From Sedimenticola_A sp040506425 (lineage in GTDB: Bacteria; Pseudomonadota; Gammaproteobacteria; Chromatiales; Chromatiaceae): a stretch of 64,000 bases of DNA. Position 1 is the first letter of the stretch. Each line of letters opens with the position of its first letter. Below are positions 42,199-50,794 of the stretch, piece after piece. The position numbers were made by a program, and so were the translations under genes. The stretch covers positions 1,798,001 through 1,862,000 of the forward strand of contig OZ245051.1 in NCBI GenBank assembly GCA_965224515.1. Direction: 5' to 3'. The notes beneath the pieces are model-generated. The model had not been told where the DNA came from, did not search any database, and saw only the letters and a program-made list of their open reading frames with translations.

Positions 42199-42334
42199 AC
42201 TACCCGGTCTGTTTCATACGGGTTGAAGACTGCCTTTTGTGCCTTTCAGGCGAGGGCAGAGGTGCGGTTTGTAAGCAGGCTGCTTCTGCCTGATGCCGTA
42301 TTCCCCATTTTCGCTGCCGGATTTACTGATTTAT

Positions 42335-44248
42335 ATGTCGAACAGTTCAGCCAATAGCCCCCATGGTGCAGCAGCCTGGCCGCTGCTTCGGCGGGCGGAT
42401 CTGCCCGCGGACCTGAGGCAGTTGTCCCTGGCTGAGCTTCCCCCGCTGGCATCTGAACTGCGTGACTTTCTGATCGGAACGGTCTCTCGCACAGGCGGCC
42501 ACCTGGCGGCCGGCCTGGGCGTGGTTGAGCTGACCATCGCCCTGCACTATGTCTTCAATACTCCAGAGGCGCGCCTGGTCTGGGACGTCGGCCACCAGGC
42601 CTACCCCCACAAGATTCTGACCGGACGACGTGAGCGCATGGAGACGCTTCGTCAGAAGGATGGCATATCAGGTTTCCCCCGGCGTGAAGAGAGCGAATAC
42701 GACGCCTTTGGTGCCGGCCACTCCAGTACCTCTATCGGGGCCGCCCTGGGTATGGCCGCAGCGGCCAAGCAGCGAGGTGAGAAACGCGATGTGGTTGCGG
42801 TGATCGGTGATGCCGCCATGAGCGGTGGCATGGCGTTTGAGGCCCTCAACCATGCAGGGGCCCTCGATCTTGACCTGCTGGTGGTGTTGAACGACAACGA
42901 TATGTCCATCTCCCAGCCGGTTGGTGCATTCCGCAACCACCTGGCCAGAATGCTCTCCGGAAAGATCTATACCAGCGTACGCGAAGGGGGCAAGCATGCT
43001 CTCAGCCATATTCCCCCATTGAGTGAACTGGTCGGTCGCTGGGAAGAGCACATGAAGGGCATGGTGATGCCCGGTACTCTCTTCGAAGAGTTGGGTTTCA
43101 ACTATATCGGCCCCATTGACGGGCATGATATGGATACCCTGGTGGCGACCCTGCGCAATATGAAGAAGATGCACGGCCCCCGCCTGCTTCACGTGGTGAC
43201 CCAGAAAGGGAAAGGTTACAGGCCGGCAGAGGGCGATCCCTGTGTCTATCATGGTGTGACCCCGTTTAATCTTGAAACAGGGATGATGGACAAGACGCCT
43301 GCATCCGGACCTACCTATACCCAGGTTTTCGGTGAGTGGCTTTGCGACCTGGCGGAGCGGGACGAGCGCCTGGTGGCGATCACCCCCGCCATGTGCGAAG
43401 GCTCCGGGATGGTTCGGTTCTCCAAGGTCTATCCCGACCGCTATTACGACGTTGGCATTGCCGAGCAGCATGCCGTCACCTTCGCCGCCGGGCTGGCCTG
43501 CGAGGGCAGCAAGCCGGTTGTGGCGATCTACTCAACTTTTCTGCAGCGGGCCTACGATCAACTGGCCCATGATGTGGCACTGCAAAACCTGGACGTGACC
43601 TTTGCCGTGGACAGGGCTGGGCAGGTCGGCGCCGATGGCGCGACCCATGCCGGCAGTTTCGATCTGAGCTATGCGCGGGCGCTGCCCAATATGGTGATTA
43701 TGGCGCCGGCAGATGAGGCGGAGTCCCGCCGTATGCTGCAGACCGCATACCAGTACAAGGGGCCTGCAATGGTGAGGTATCCGCGGGGAACCGGTCCCGG
43801 AGTGACAGTGGACAAAGCCCTGCAGACACTTCCCCTGGGCAAGGCGGAACGGCGTCGTCAGGGCAAGGGTGTTGCATTGCTTGCCTTTGGTAGCATGCTG
43901 GCACCGGCACTGGCAGCAGCGGAATCACTGGATGCCACGGTGGTTAACATGCGTTTCGTTAAGCCCCTGGATGAGTCAATGATCGCTGAAATAGCGGACA
44001 GTCACGAGCTTCTGGTTACCCTGGAAGAGAATGTACTCGCTGGCGGTGCCGGCTCAGCTGTAAATGAATTGCTGGCAGAAAGAGGCTATAAGAACCGGGC
44101 TCTTAACCTTGGTCTGCCCGACCGTTTTATTGAACATGCCACCCACAAGGAGCAGTTGGCAGATGCGGGGCTTGATAGGGATGGCATTGTCGCCTCGGTC
44201 AGCAGGGCCCTGCAGTCAGATGAAAATTCTGTGTTGCACTCTGCGTAA
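42335..44248 (+). CDS. dxs: 1-deoxy-D-xylulose-5-phosphate synthase
   Basis: Thiamine-diphosphate enzyme at the head of the MEP isoprenoid pathway. 637 residues from the ATG at 42335 (MSNSSANSPH); an ATG at 42293 gives 651. The substrate and ThDP sites are mostly intact: GHLAAGLGVVELTIALHYVF, GAGHSSTSIGAALGMA, the second ThDP motif NDNDMSIS, and the transketolase-middle GIAEQHAVTFAAGLA with its catalytic Glu. The ThDP motif GDG reads GDA (residues 158-160) followed by AMSGG. It is transcribed away from cbbR, 136 bases downstream. Confidence 0.96.
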   Translation: MSNSSANSPHGAAAWPLLRRADLPADLRQLSLAELPPLASELRDFLIGTVSRTGGHLAAGLGVVELTIALHYVFNTPEARLVWDVGHQAYPHKILTGRRERMETLRQKDGISGFPRREESEYDAFGAGHSSTSIGAALGMAAAAKQRGEKRDVVAVIGDAAMSGGMAFEALNHAGALDLDLLVVLNDNDMSISQPVGAFRNHLARMLSGKIYTSVREGGKHALSHIPPLSELVGRWEEHMKGMVMPGTLFEELGFNYIGPIDGHDMDTLVATLRNMKKMHGPRLLHVVTQKGKGYRPAEGDPCVYHGVTPFNLETGMMDKTPASGPTYTQVFGEWLCDLAERDERLVAITPAMCEGSGMVRFSKVYPDRYYDVGIAEQHAVTFAAGLACEGSKPVVAIYSTFLQRAYDQLAHDVALQNLDVTFAVDRAGQVGADGATHAGSFDLSYARALPNMVIMAPADEAESRRMLQTAYQYKGPAMVRYPRGTGPGVTVDKALQTLPLGKAERRRQGKGVALLAFGSMLAPALAAAESLDATVVNMRFVKPLDESMIAEIADSHELLVTLEENVLAGGAGSAVNELLAERGYKNRALNLGLPDRFIEHATHKEQLADAGLDRDGIVASVSRALQSDENSVLHSA

Positions 44249-44321
44249 TCATTAATCTTGCGTTATCCATTACAAGGGAAATAACTACCGGTACCGCGAT
44301 GCCGGATGCGAGGGATATCCG

Positions 44322-45737
44322 ATGAAAAAGTTTTTGCTGTTGTTTGTGATTGTTGCAGCTGCACTGCTGGCAATACCGGGTTATGTCGGCTACCAGGCCG
44401 AAGAGCGGTACCAGTTGCTTGTCGACCGTCTCGAAGCGAGCGGTTTTCAGGTTCAGAGCCACGATTACCAGCGCGGCTGGTTCGGTGCCATTGCATCGAC
44501 TGCATTCGTACTCCCCATACCCCAACCCAGCGCCACTGATCCCGATAATGTCAGTGAGTTCGGTTTCACTATCAACAGCGATATTGTCCATGGCCCCCTG
44601 ATGCCGTCGGGAGGTGTTGGTCTGGGAGAGATTGATACCAGTATCCTGGTTGATGGAGAGAGTGTTTTCCCGGAAGACTACCCTGCAAAGATCCTCACCC
44701 AGGTCAGCTGGAACGGTTCAGGCAGTACAGTGATCGATCTTCCGGCTGCTGAAATCCCGGCCCAGGAAGAGCGCCCGAAAATCGATTTTGGCGGCATGTC
44801 CGGGCAAGTGGTGTTCGACGCGGGTTTCAGCAAGGTCGATACACGCATTGAGTTGCCAAACCTGGCAGCCAGTGAGGGAGAGGCCAAGCGGATTGTGCTG
44901 AAAGGCGCACGGGTTGAATCGAAATCATGGGTGGATGAGAGCGGACTGATGCTGGGAGACGGCAGTTTCGGAATCCAGCGGATCGAATTTGTGGATGTCG
45001 ACAGCCTGACCTCTGTCATCCTTCAGGATATAGGTGCCGATGTAGATAGCGGCAAGCAGGGGGAGAATGTGTCCGGCAAGATCACATACAGCCTCCAGTC
45101 CGCCGATATCAATGGTGATCACTATGGGCCCGGGATGCTTGAGATGAGCATGGCCAATCTGCCTGCAGAGGTGTTGGTCAGTATTCAACAGGGTATGGAG
45201 GATATACAGCGCCAGAAGCTGCCCCAGTCGCAGCAGGCACTGGCCGCGATGACCGTGCTCATGAGCAATGGGCCCAAGCTGCTCAAGAGCGACCCGAAGT
45301 TTTCTATCGACCGGTTCAGCGTCAAGACCCCCCAGGGGGATGTGCAGGGGCGTTTCTCCCTGCAGCCTGTAGGTCTGCAGTGGAAAGAGATCGCCAACAT
45401 GGCGGCTGTAGTGGATAAGCTGGAAGCGGCGGCTGAACTGAAAATGCCTGAAGCCTTCTACCGCTTTCTCTTTGCCCAGCAGGTGCGCAACCAGGTGATG
45501 CAGCAGATGGAGATGCGCCGGCAGATGGGGGAGGAGGTTGACGTGCCTGAGCCTCATGAACTGGATGCCATGGCCGACACCGCTGCCGAAGAGCAGCTGC
45601 AACGCCTGCTCACCCAGGAGATACTGGTAAGGGATGGAAGTATGTTGTCGACCCGGGCGACGCTATCGTCCGGACTGTTGTCGGTCAACGGTAAGACCAT
45701 TCCGCTGCCAGTGCCTGGAGCGGTACAGTCTCAATAG
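44322..45737 (+). CDS. YdgA-family (DUF945) periplasmic protein
   Basis: A 471-residue exported or membrane-anchored protein. One N-terminal hydrophobic helix (KKFLLLFVIVAAALLAIPGYVG, residues 2-22) would anchor it in the inner membrane. The rest is the long DUF945/YdgA fold (GFQVQSHDYQRGWFGAIAST is the most family-like segment), rich in beta strands, with a helix-rich C-terminal tail ending near QQLQRLLTQEILVRDG. The biological role is not established; YdgA has been linked to the cell envelope. RBS AGGGATATCCG precedes the start. Confidence 0.85.
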   Translation: MKKFLLLFVIVAAALLAIPGYVGYQAEERYQLLVDRLEASGFQVQSHDYQRGWFGAIASTAFVLPIPQPSATDPDNVSEFGFTINSDIVHGPLMPSGGVGLGEIDTSILVDGESVFPEDYPAKILTQVSWNGSGSTVIDLPAAEIPAQEERPKIDFGGMSGQVVFDAGFSKVDTRIELPNLAASEGEAKRIVLKGARVESKSWVDESGLMLGDGSFGIQRIEFVDVDSLTSVILQDIGADVDSGKQGENVSGKITYSLQSADINGDHYGPGMLEMSMANLPAEVLVSIQQGMEDIQRQKLPQSQQALAAMTVLMSNGPKLLKSDPKFSIDRFSVKTPQGDVQGRFSLQPVGLQWKEIANMAAVVDKLEAAAELKMPEAFYRFLFAQQVRNQVMQQMEMRRQMGEEVDVPEPHELDAMADTAAEEQLQRLLTQEILVRDGSMLSTRATLSSGLLSVNGKTIPLPVPGAVQSQ

Positions 45738-45746
45738 CTGTAGGAG

Positions 45747-45903
45747 ACCGGTAGGGTGCAATAGCGCAGCGTATTGCACCAGGGCTGGAAAATGCTGGTG
45801 GGTTACGCTATCGCTAAGCTACCCTGCATAACTCTTATTCAACGGAACTGCCAAGGATTTCAAACCGCCCGTTGATTTTCTGTAGGTCGGCCTTCAGGCC
45901 GAC
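45747..45903. repeat. 157-base direct repeat, copy 1
   Basis: Identical in all but a few positions to 45957-46113 (offset 210). Holds the hairpin GGTGCAATAGCGCAGCGTAT..TGCACC, a degenerate GTGGGTTACGCTATCGCTAA..CCCTGC unit, and the GTCGGCCTTCAGGCCGAC hairpin at its end. Related shorter units occur at 31241-31645. Confidence 0.9.
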
Positions 45904-45956
45904 ATGTCGGGCTCTTGTGCCCGGAGGGTAAAAGCCCGACCTACAAAGGTTATTGA

Positions 45957-46113
45957 ACCGGTAGGGTGCAATAGCGCAGCGTATTGCACCAGAGTCGGAA
46001 AATGCTGGTGGGTTACGCTATCGCTAAGCTACCCTGCATAATTCTTATTCAACGGAACTGCCAAGGATTTTAAACCGCCCGTTGATTTTCTGTAGGTCGG
46101 CCTTCAGGCCGAC
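45957..46113. repeat. 157-base direct repeat, copy 2, next to the IS copy
   Basis: Second copy of the unit at 45747-45903, separated from it by a GTCGGGC...GCCCGAC hairpin segment. Ends 16 bases before the ISL3-type element. The 392-base gap between the DUF945 gene and the IS holds no gene, only these repeats. Confidence 0.9.
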
Positions 46114-46129
46114 GCCAGGCCAAAAAAAA

Positions 46130-47420
46130 GGTTCATCGCAGATTACCGGGGAAGGCGGCTCTGATCTTCAGGAAGAAGTACTCAGTGTCTCGATAGCCAT
46201 ACCCCATGCGTTTCATCAGTTTGATCTTATTATTCATTCCCTCCAAGCGACAGGTGTGGAGGGGGTGTTTGGCTGAAGCGACGATCCCCTGGAGGTAGTT
46301 CTTTAGCTTCCGTGCGAACTGCTGTAACGGTTTAATCCCACTTTCGATGACCTGTTCCCACCAAATCCCCCACTGGGAACGCGCCTGTTCTGCATTCTGG
46401 CAGTACCACATCTCCTTAAGCTGCTCGCGCAGCAGATAGACCACCATCAGACTGCGATTGGCTTCCAGTAGCTCATCAAGGTAGCCCGCCTGTGTTTCAG
46501 TCAGGTTCTGACGGTTTTTGAGTAATACCCAGCGGCCGCGCTTGACCTTACGGCGTGCCGATTGATCGTGACGCAGTTGATTGGCTTGATCAACTCGCAC
46601 TCGGTCAATGACCTCCCGTCCATATTTGGCAATAACGTGGAATAGGTCATAGACCACCTCAGCATTAGGGCAGTGGGCCTGTACCTCCAGGTCGAAGGCC
46701 GTGTTCATATCCATAGCGACCGCTTCAATCTGCTCACAGTGCGAGCCCAGTTGTTCAAAGAAGGGGCGGATCGCCTGGCGGCTGCGCCCCTCCACAACCC
46801 ACAAGACTTGATGGGTATCAGCGTCTGCGACCACTGTGGCATAGCGATGCCCTTTGAATAGGGCAAACTCGTCCATGACCAAGCGCCTAACCCGTGACCA
46901 GTCAGGTTCGCACACCTCTCGGGCCAAGCGGCGTTTGTCGATCTTCTTGATCGTATGCCAGTGCAGCCCCACCAGTTCGGCGATGTGCTTGATCGGCAGC
47001 AGGGGCAGTAAGGACTCAATATGGGCAATCAGGCGGCTGGTCTGCCTTGCATAGGGCTTTAGCCAACTCAAATGCTCGGTGACAACTCCACAATCGGGGC
47101 AGACGATACGACGACGTGGAAGGCGTAAGCTCACTGTGTAGCCCAGAATACTTCTCTCGGCCACACAGCGTATAGGGGCCTCATGAACGGCCAAGGCCGC
47201 ATTGCCGCAAGCACACCGGCCTTGCGTGGTGGGACTCAGGTGGATGATCAGCTGTTGCTGATCGAGTTCAGTGTGGGTCGGCTCAAAGCCTTCCCACAGC
47301 TCTATCGGAAAGGTAAGCTGGGACATGGAAAGCGGCTGTTAGTTAGTGTGTTTGTTTGGTAGCTACACAATAACTTCCTGGCCGTTTTCTTTTCCATACC
47401 CCGCTAATCTGCGATGAACC
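46130..47420 (-). mobile_element. ISL3-family insertion sequence, intact
   Basis: 1291 bases with terminal inverted repeats GGTTCATCGCAGATTA-C/G-CGGGG (one mismatch over 21 bases). Each end is flanked by eight A (46122-46129 and 47421-47428), an 8-bp target duplication as expected for ISL3 elements. The transposase spans nearly the whole element and its TGA stop lies within the left repeat. The insertion point is the T-tract of the prk terminator. Confidence 0.93.
46133..47326 (-). CDS. ISL3-family transposase
   Basis: A 397-residue DDE transposase. The N-terminal zinc-finger part has GRCACGNAALAVHE and the CPDCG of RRRIVCPDCGVVTEHL; a helix-turn-helix follows (HIAELVGLHWHTIKKIDKRR). The catalytic triad lies in VMDEFALFKGHRYATVV (Asp), AVAMDMNTAFD (Asp), and EGMNNKIKLMKRMGYGYRD (Glu). 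The frame is intact with normal start and stop, so the element should still be mobile. Confidence 0.95.
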   Translation of the reverse strand: MSQLTFPIELWEGFEPTHTELDQQQLIIHLSPTTQGRCACGNAALAVHEAPIRCVAERSILGYTVSLRLPRRRIVCPDCGVVTEHLSWLKPYARQTSRLIAHIESLLPLLPIKHIAELVGLHWHTIKKIDKRRLAREVCEPDWSRVRRLVMDEFALFKGHRYATVVADADTHQVLWVVEGRSRQAIRPFFEQLGSHCEQIEAVAMDMNTAFDLEVQAHCPNAEVVYDLFHVIAKYGREVIDRVRVDQANQLRHDQSARRKVKRGRWVLLKNRQNLTETQAGYLDELLEANRSLMVVYLLREQLKEMWYCQNAEQARSQWGIWWEQVIESGIKPLQQFARKLKNYLQGIVASAKHPLHTCRLEGMNNKIKLMKRMGYGYRDTEYFFLKIRAAFPGNLR

Positions 47421-47447
47421 AAAAAAAAGCCACCCGAAGGTGACTTT
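47421..47447 (-). terminator. prk terminator, interrupted by the IS target site
   Basis: On the minus strand, stem AAGTCACC/GGTGGCTT with TTCG loop, followed by eight T (47428-47421). The IS copy begins directly after those T, so the T-run is also the target duplication. Termination may still work since eight T remain. Confidence 0.85.
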
Positions 47448-47468
47448 TTTATTGAGAGAGGCGGTTGA

Positions 47469-48338
47469 TCAGCCCTTCTCGTCCATCATCTGCTCAATGA
47501 TAGGCTGGAGAACGATCTCCATGGCGAAGCCCATCTTGCCACCGGGCACAACGATTGAGTTGCGGCGGGACATGAACGAGCCGTCGATCATGTTCAGCAG
47601 GTAGGGGAAGTCGGTGTTGAACTTCTTTGGGTCCTTGAAGCGGATAACAACAAAGCTCTCGTCCGGCGTCGGGATATCGCGGGCGATGAACGGGTTGGAG
47701 GTGTCCACGGTCGGTACGCGCTGGAAGTTGATATCGGTGCGCGAGAACTGCGGGGTGATGTGGTTGATGTAGTCGGGCATGCGACGCATGATGGTGTCGA
47801 CGATAGCCTCTTCACTGTAACCACGCTCAGCGTTGTCGCGGAAGATCTTCTGGATCCACTCCAGGTTGACGATGGGAACCACGCCAACACCCAGGTCCAC
47901 GTGCTGGGCTACGTTGTTGTTATCGTCTACTGCCAGGCCGTGCAGGCCTTCGTAGAAGAGCAGGTCGGTATCTGCAGGGACATCTTCCCAGGGGGTGAAT
48001 TCACCGGGTTTCTTGTCAATGCCCAGGCGCGCGTTGTGCTCTGCGGCTTCTTCTTCGCTGTGCAGGTAGTAGCGCTTCTGGCCGGTACCTGACTCGCCGT
48101 AGGTCTTGAACAGCTCTTCAATCTTGTCAAAGCGGTTTGCCTCGGGGCCGAAGTGGCTCATGCCCTCTTTCATCTTTTCACGCATCTCCACGCGGTCGTA
48201 GCGGTGGAAGCTGTCGCCCTCGATTACGGCGGGGGTGAAGCCGTCACGGTAGAAGATGTGCTCAAACGCGCGCTTTACTGTGGTCGTGCCGGCACCGGAG
48301 GAGCCGGTAACAGCAACGATAGGATGTTTCTTTGACAT
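47469..48338 (-). CDS. prk: Phosphoribulokinase
   Basis: ATP-dependent kinase making RuBP for RuBisCO, the committed Calvin-cycle enzyme. 289 residues, typical of the proteobacterial (class I, octameric) type. P-loop GSSGAGTTT at residues 12-20, the DSFHRYDR block at about 43-50 with catalytic Asp, the ATP/effector-region RRMPDYINHITPQFSRTD, and the C-terminal PNF-like PGGKMGFAMEIVLQP. It lies 6.4 kb from cbbM, with dxs, a DUF945 gene and an IS in between, so it must be controlled by its own promoter, although it is on the same strand as the cbb genes. Confidence 0.97.
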   Translation of the reverse strand: MSKKHPIVAVTGSSGAGTTTVKRAFEHIFYRDGFTPAVIEGDSFHRYDRVEMREKMKEGMSHFGPEANRFDKIEELFKTYGESGTGQKRYYLHSEEEAAEHNARLGIDKKPGEFTPWEDVPADTDLLFYEGLHGLAVDDNNNVAQHVDLGVGVVPIVNLEWIQKIFRDNAERGYSEEAIVDTIMRRMPDYINHITPQFSRTDINFQRVPTVDTSNPFIARDIPTPDESFVVIRFKDPKKFNTDFPYLLNMIDGSFMSRRNSIVVPGGKMGFAMEIVLQPIIEQMMDEKG

Positions 48339-48739
48339 AAAGGTTCCCCTGTATTTCTTGGGTCAATCCCGGAAAATTCCCTCATTCTGACAGTGCCGGT
48401 TATAAAGAAAAAATAACAATAATCTTCCCTACCAATAGCTAGAACTTATATTAGCGTATTCTTATGAATGATAAATCTGAAGCTAGGGGGTCTGGCTATC
48501 TGTCATTTAGAACCACAGCCTTCAGGCTAATTCATTGCTATTAGTAATTTACGCACTTATTTACCCACGTTATAATCCTTCTTTATTGGTCAGTAAGAAA
48601 AATCAACACCACAGGAGTCCGGCCCAGACCCAATAAGAAAAATAAACAGTTGCCAATCGCCGTTTACAATAGGCAGTTTCGGTTTTCAGATCACCGAAGT
48701 CCCGCCATATTCTTTTTTTCGCACTTGCAACATGAGAAA
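48339..48739. other. AT-rich divergent promoter region between prk and mrpE
   Basis: 400 bases with no supported coding frame. AT-rich blocks at 48395-48480 and 48540-48600 should hold the divergent promoters. TTATAAAGAAAAAATAACAA near 48399 and the CACGTTATAATCC near 48565-48580 look like promoter elements, but none is confirmed. Confidence 0.5.
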
Positions 48740-49207
48740 ATGCATTATCTATTCATCTCTATCGTATTGTATGCATTCTGGCTGCTTCTCTCCGGGCACT
48801 ATGTTGCCCTACTGCTTGCGCTCGGTGGCCTGTCAGTATTGATCGTGGTTTTTTTCCTGCGCCGCATGGACAGGTTCGATGGCGAACCGAGTACCCTGCG
48901 TCCCGGCCTGAAGTTTCTTCATTACATCGGCTGGCTTTTGGGCCAGGTGGTTCTGTCCAATGTCGCCCTGGCCCGGCGCGTATGGGATCCGGCACTGCCC
49001 ATCCGTCCTACCTGGGGAAAGCTGGATACCAGTGTCTCCACCTCTCTTGAAAAAACCCTGTACGCGAACTCCATTACACTGACCCCCGGCACCTTGACGA
49101 CGGATGTGAACGATGACCATTTCATGATTCACTGCCTGTCGCCTGAGGAGTTGGAGGATTTGCGTAAGGGCGAGATGGAGCGACGGGTAAAGGATATCGG
49201 GGTATAA
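48740..49207 (+). CDS. mrpE: Mrp Na+/H+ antiporter subunit E
   Basis: First gene of the mrp operon. A 155-residue inner-membrane protein from the ATG at 48740 (MHYLFISIVLYAFWLLLSG); a longer upstream frame is unlikely. Two or three hydrophobic helices are followed by a soluble C-terminal domain with SITLTPGTLTTDV (a strong MrpE motif) and IHCLSPEEL. It should sit in the Mrp complex that exchanges cytoplasmic Na+ for H+. mrpF starts 2 bases after its stop. Confidence 0.9.
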   Translation: MHYLFISIVLYAFWLLLSGHYVALLLALGGLSVLIVVFFLRRMDRFDGEPSTLRPGLKFLHYIGWLLGQVVLSNVALARRVWDPALPIRPTWGKLDTSVSTSLEKTLYANSITLTPGTLTTDVNDDHFMIHCLSPEELEDLRKGEMERRVKDIGV

Positions 49208-49209
49208 AC

Positions 49210-49494
49210 ATGTTGACCGCAGCGATCGTTGCAATCTTGGTAACTATGGTCCTCGCACTGATTCGGGCATTTCTTGGCCCCACGGAGTATGACCGGATGT
49301 TGGCTGCCAATGCGTTCGGCACCAAAACCGTTCTGCTTATTGCCCTCGGCGGCTACGCCTTGTCCTGGAACAGTTTTCTGGATGTTGCCTTGCTCTACGC
49401 CCTGGTCAACTTTGTCGGCACCATCGCCGTCATGCGCTTCTTTGAATACAGCACGCCGGCGGAGTCACCTGAGGAAGGAGGGCAGAGCTCGTGA
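49210..49494 (+). CDS. mrpF: Mrp antiporter subunit F
   Basis: A 94-residue three-helix membrane protein with the MrpF signature RAFLGPTEYDRMLAANAFGTK, and the central helices VLLIALGGYAL and LDVALLYALVNFVGTIAVMRF. The TGA/GTG overlap with mrpG (4 bases) shows tight translational coupling. Confidence 0.92.
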   Translation: MLTAAIVAILVTMVLALIRAFLGPTEYDRMLAANAFGTKTVLLIALGGYALSWNSFLDVALLYALVNFVGTIAVMRFFEYSTPAESPEEGGQSS

Positions 49495-49835
49495 GCGTAT
49501 TACTGGAGTGGGTGAGCGGTTTTTTTCTGCTGACCGGCGGCTTTCTTTGTATTTCAGGCGGCGTGGGCCTGCTGCGCATGCCCGATTTCTTTTCCAGAAT
49601 TCATGCTGCGGGCATGACCGAGACCCTGGCGGCGCCATTGCTGTTGTGTGGCTTGATGCTGCAGATGGAGTGGTCCCTCGACCTGGTCAAGGTGGTGATG
49701 ATCCTGATTCTGATATTGGCGACCAATCCGACAGCTACCCACGCTATGGCAAAGGCAGCATTGCATGGCGGACTACGTCCACAGGTTGATGAGCCCGCAG
49801 ATGATGAAACGGGAGAAGTACCATCGAAGACCTGA
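49491..49835 (+). CDS. mrpG: Mrp antiporter subunit G
   Basis: A 114-residue membrane protein with a GTG start. The MrpG pattern is LTGGFLCISGGVGLLRMPDFFSRIHAAGMTETLAAPLLLCGLM, with R-M-P-D and R-x-H-A. Three helices, then a hydrophilic C-terminal tail ending PADDETGEVPSKT. Its stop overlaps the coding region of the next gene if that gene begins at the upstream ATC. Confidence 0.92.
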   Translation: MSVLLEWVSGFFLLTGGFLCISGGVGLLRMPDFFSRIHAAGMTETLAAPLLLCGLMLQMEWSLDLVKVVMILILILATNPTATHAMAKAALHGGLRPQVDEPADDETGEVPSKT

Positions 49836-49864
49836 TTAACGTCACCCTGCTGGGTTTCCTTGTA

Positions 49865-50794
49865 ATGATTGCGATCGCAGCGATCCGCCTGCGGGACCTG
49901 TTTGCCGTTGTCATGCTATTCGGCATATACAGTTTGATGACGGCATCGCTGTTCATGAACCTTGATGCCGTGGATGTCGCCTTTACGGAGGCGGCTGTTG
50001 GTGCCGGTGTGACCACGGTACTGATGCTCTCGGCCCTGCACCTGACGCGACGCTGGGAAGATGAACCCAGGCACAATCCCGTGCTGCCTTTACTGGTAGT
50101 GGGCGTTACCGGCGCGGTGCTCATTTACGCCACCCTCGATGCACCTCTGTTTGGCGATGCCTCGGCCCCGGTGCACCAGCATGTCGCGCCGCGCTACATT
50201 GAGAAAGGGCCGGTGGAAGTGGGTATGCCCAACATGGTGACGGCTGTTCTCGCCAGTTATCGTGGTTACGATACGTTTGGTGAGACCGTGGTTATCTTTA
50301 CCGCCGGGTTGGCTGTCATGCTGTTGCTGGGTATTCAGGAAGGTCCCCAAGCGCGACGTGGACGTAACGCCATCGGTGACCAGGTGGTTCTGAAGGTTGT
50401 GGTCAAGCTGCTGATTCCCCTGATCCTCTTGTATGGTCTCTACGTCCAGTTTCATGGCGATTTTGGTGCTGGCGGCGGCTTCCAGGCGGGCGTTATCTTT
50501 GCGACGGCTTTTGTCTTGTATGACCTGGTGTTTGGCGAAGGCCAGGCGCGCGCGGTCATGTCGCCAAACTGGCTGCACCGTCTGGCCGCCCTGGGTGTTC
50601 TCATTTATGGAGGCGTGGGCGTCGTCTCCCTGCTGAAGGGCAAGCCGTTTCTCGACTACTCGGTGCTCGCCCATGATCCGGTGCACGGGCAACATCTCGG
50701 TGTGCTGCTGGTCGAATTGGGTGTGGGAGTTACCGTATTCTCCGTCATTTTGCTGATTTTTTACGCATTCTCAGGGCGGAGGCGTCAATCGTGA
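49865..50794 (+). CDS. Fused MrpA C-terminal (DUF4040) and MrpB-type subunit
   Basis: A 309-residue membrane protein combining two modules: residues 1-85 are the DUF4040 domain equal to the C-terminal end of MrpA (FMNLDAVDVAFTEAAVGAGVTTVLML), and residues 90-309 are the MnhB/MrpB domain (RYIEKGPVEVGMPNMVTAVLASYRGYDTFGETVVIF). The first ATG in frame is at 49865, but the coding similarity clearly begins about 14 codons earlier (IEDLINVTLLGFLV), where only ATC at 49823 or ATT at 49835 could start, behind GGGAGAAG. Such fusions are known in Mrp-type and hydrogenase-linked antiporter modules. A role as ion-transfer subunit is inferred. Confidence 0.88.
   Translation: MIAIAAIRLRDLFAVVMLFGIYSLMTASLFMNLDAVDVAFTEAAVGAGVTTVLMLSALHLTRRWEDEPRHNPVLPLLVVGVTGAVLIYATLDAPLFGDASAPVHQHVAPRYIEKGPVEVGMPNMVTAVLASYRGYDTFGETVVIFTAGLAVMLLLGIQEGPQARRGRNAIGDQVVLKVVVKLLIPLILLYGLYVQFHGDFGAGGGFQAGVIFATAFVLYDLVFGEGQARAVMSPNWLHRLAALGVLIYGGVGVVSLLKGKPFLDYSVLAHDPVHGQHLGVLLVELGVGVTVFSVILLIFYAFSGRRRQS

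Noticed and set aside
45747..46113. Composite transposon ends
   Set aside because: The 157-base repeats are both on one side of the ISL3 element, and the element has its own ends and target duplication.
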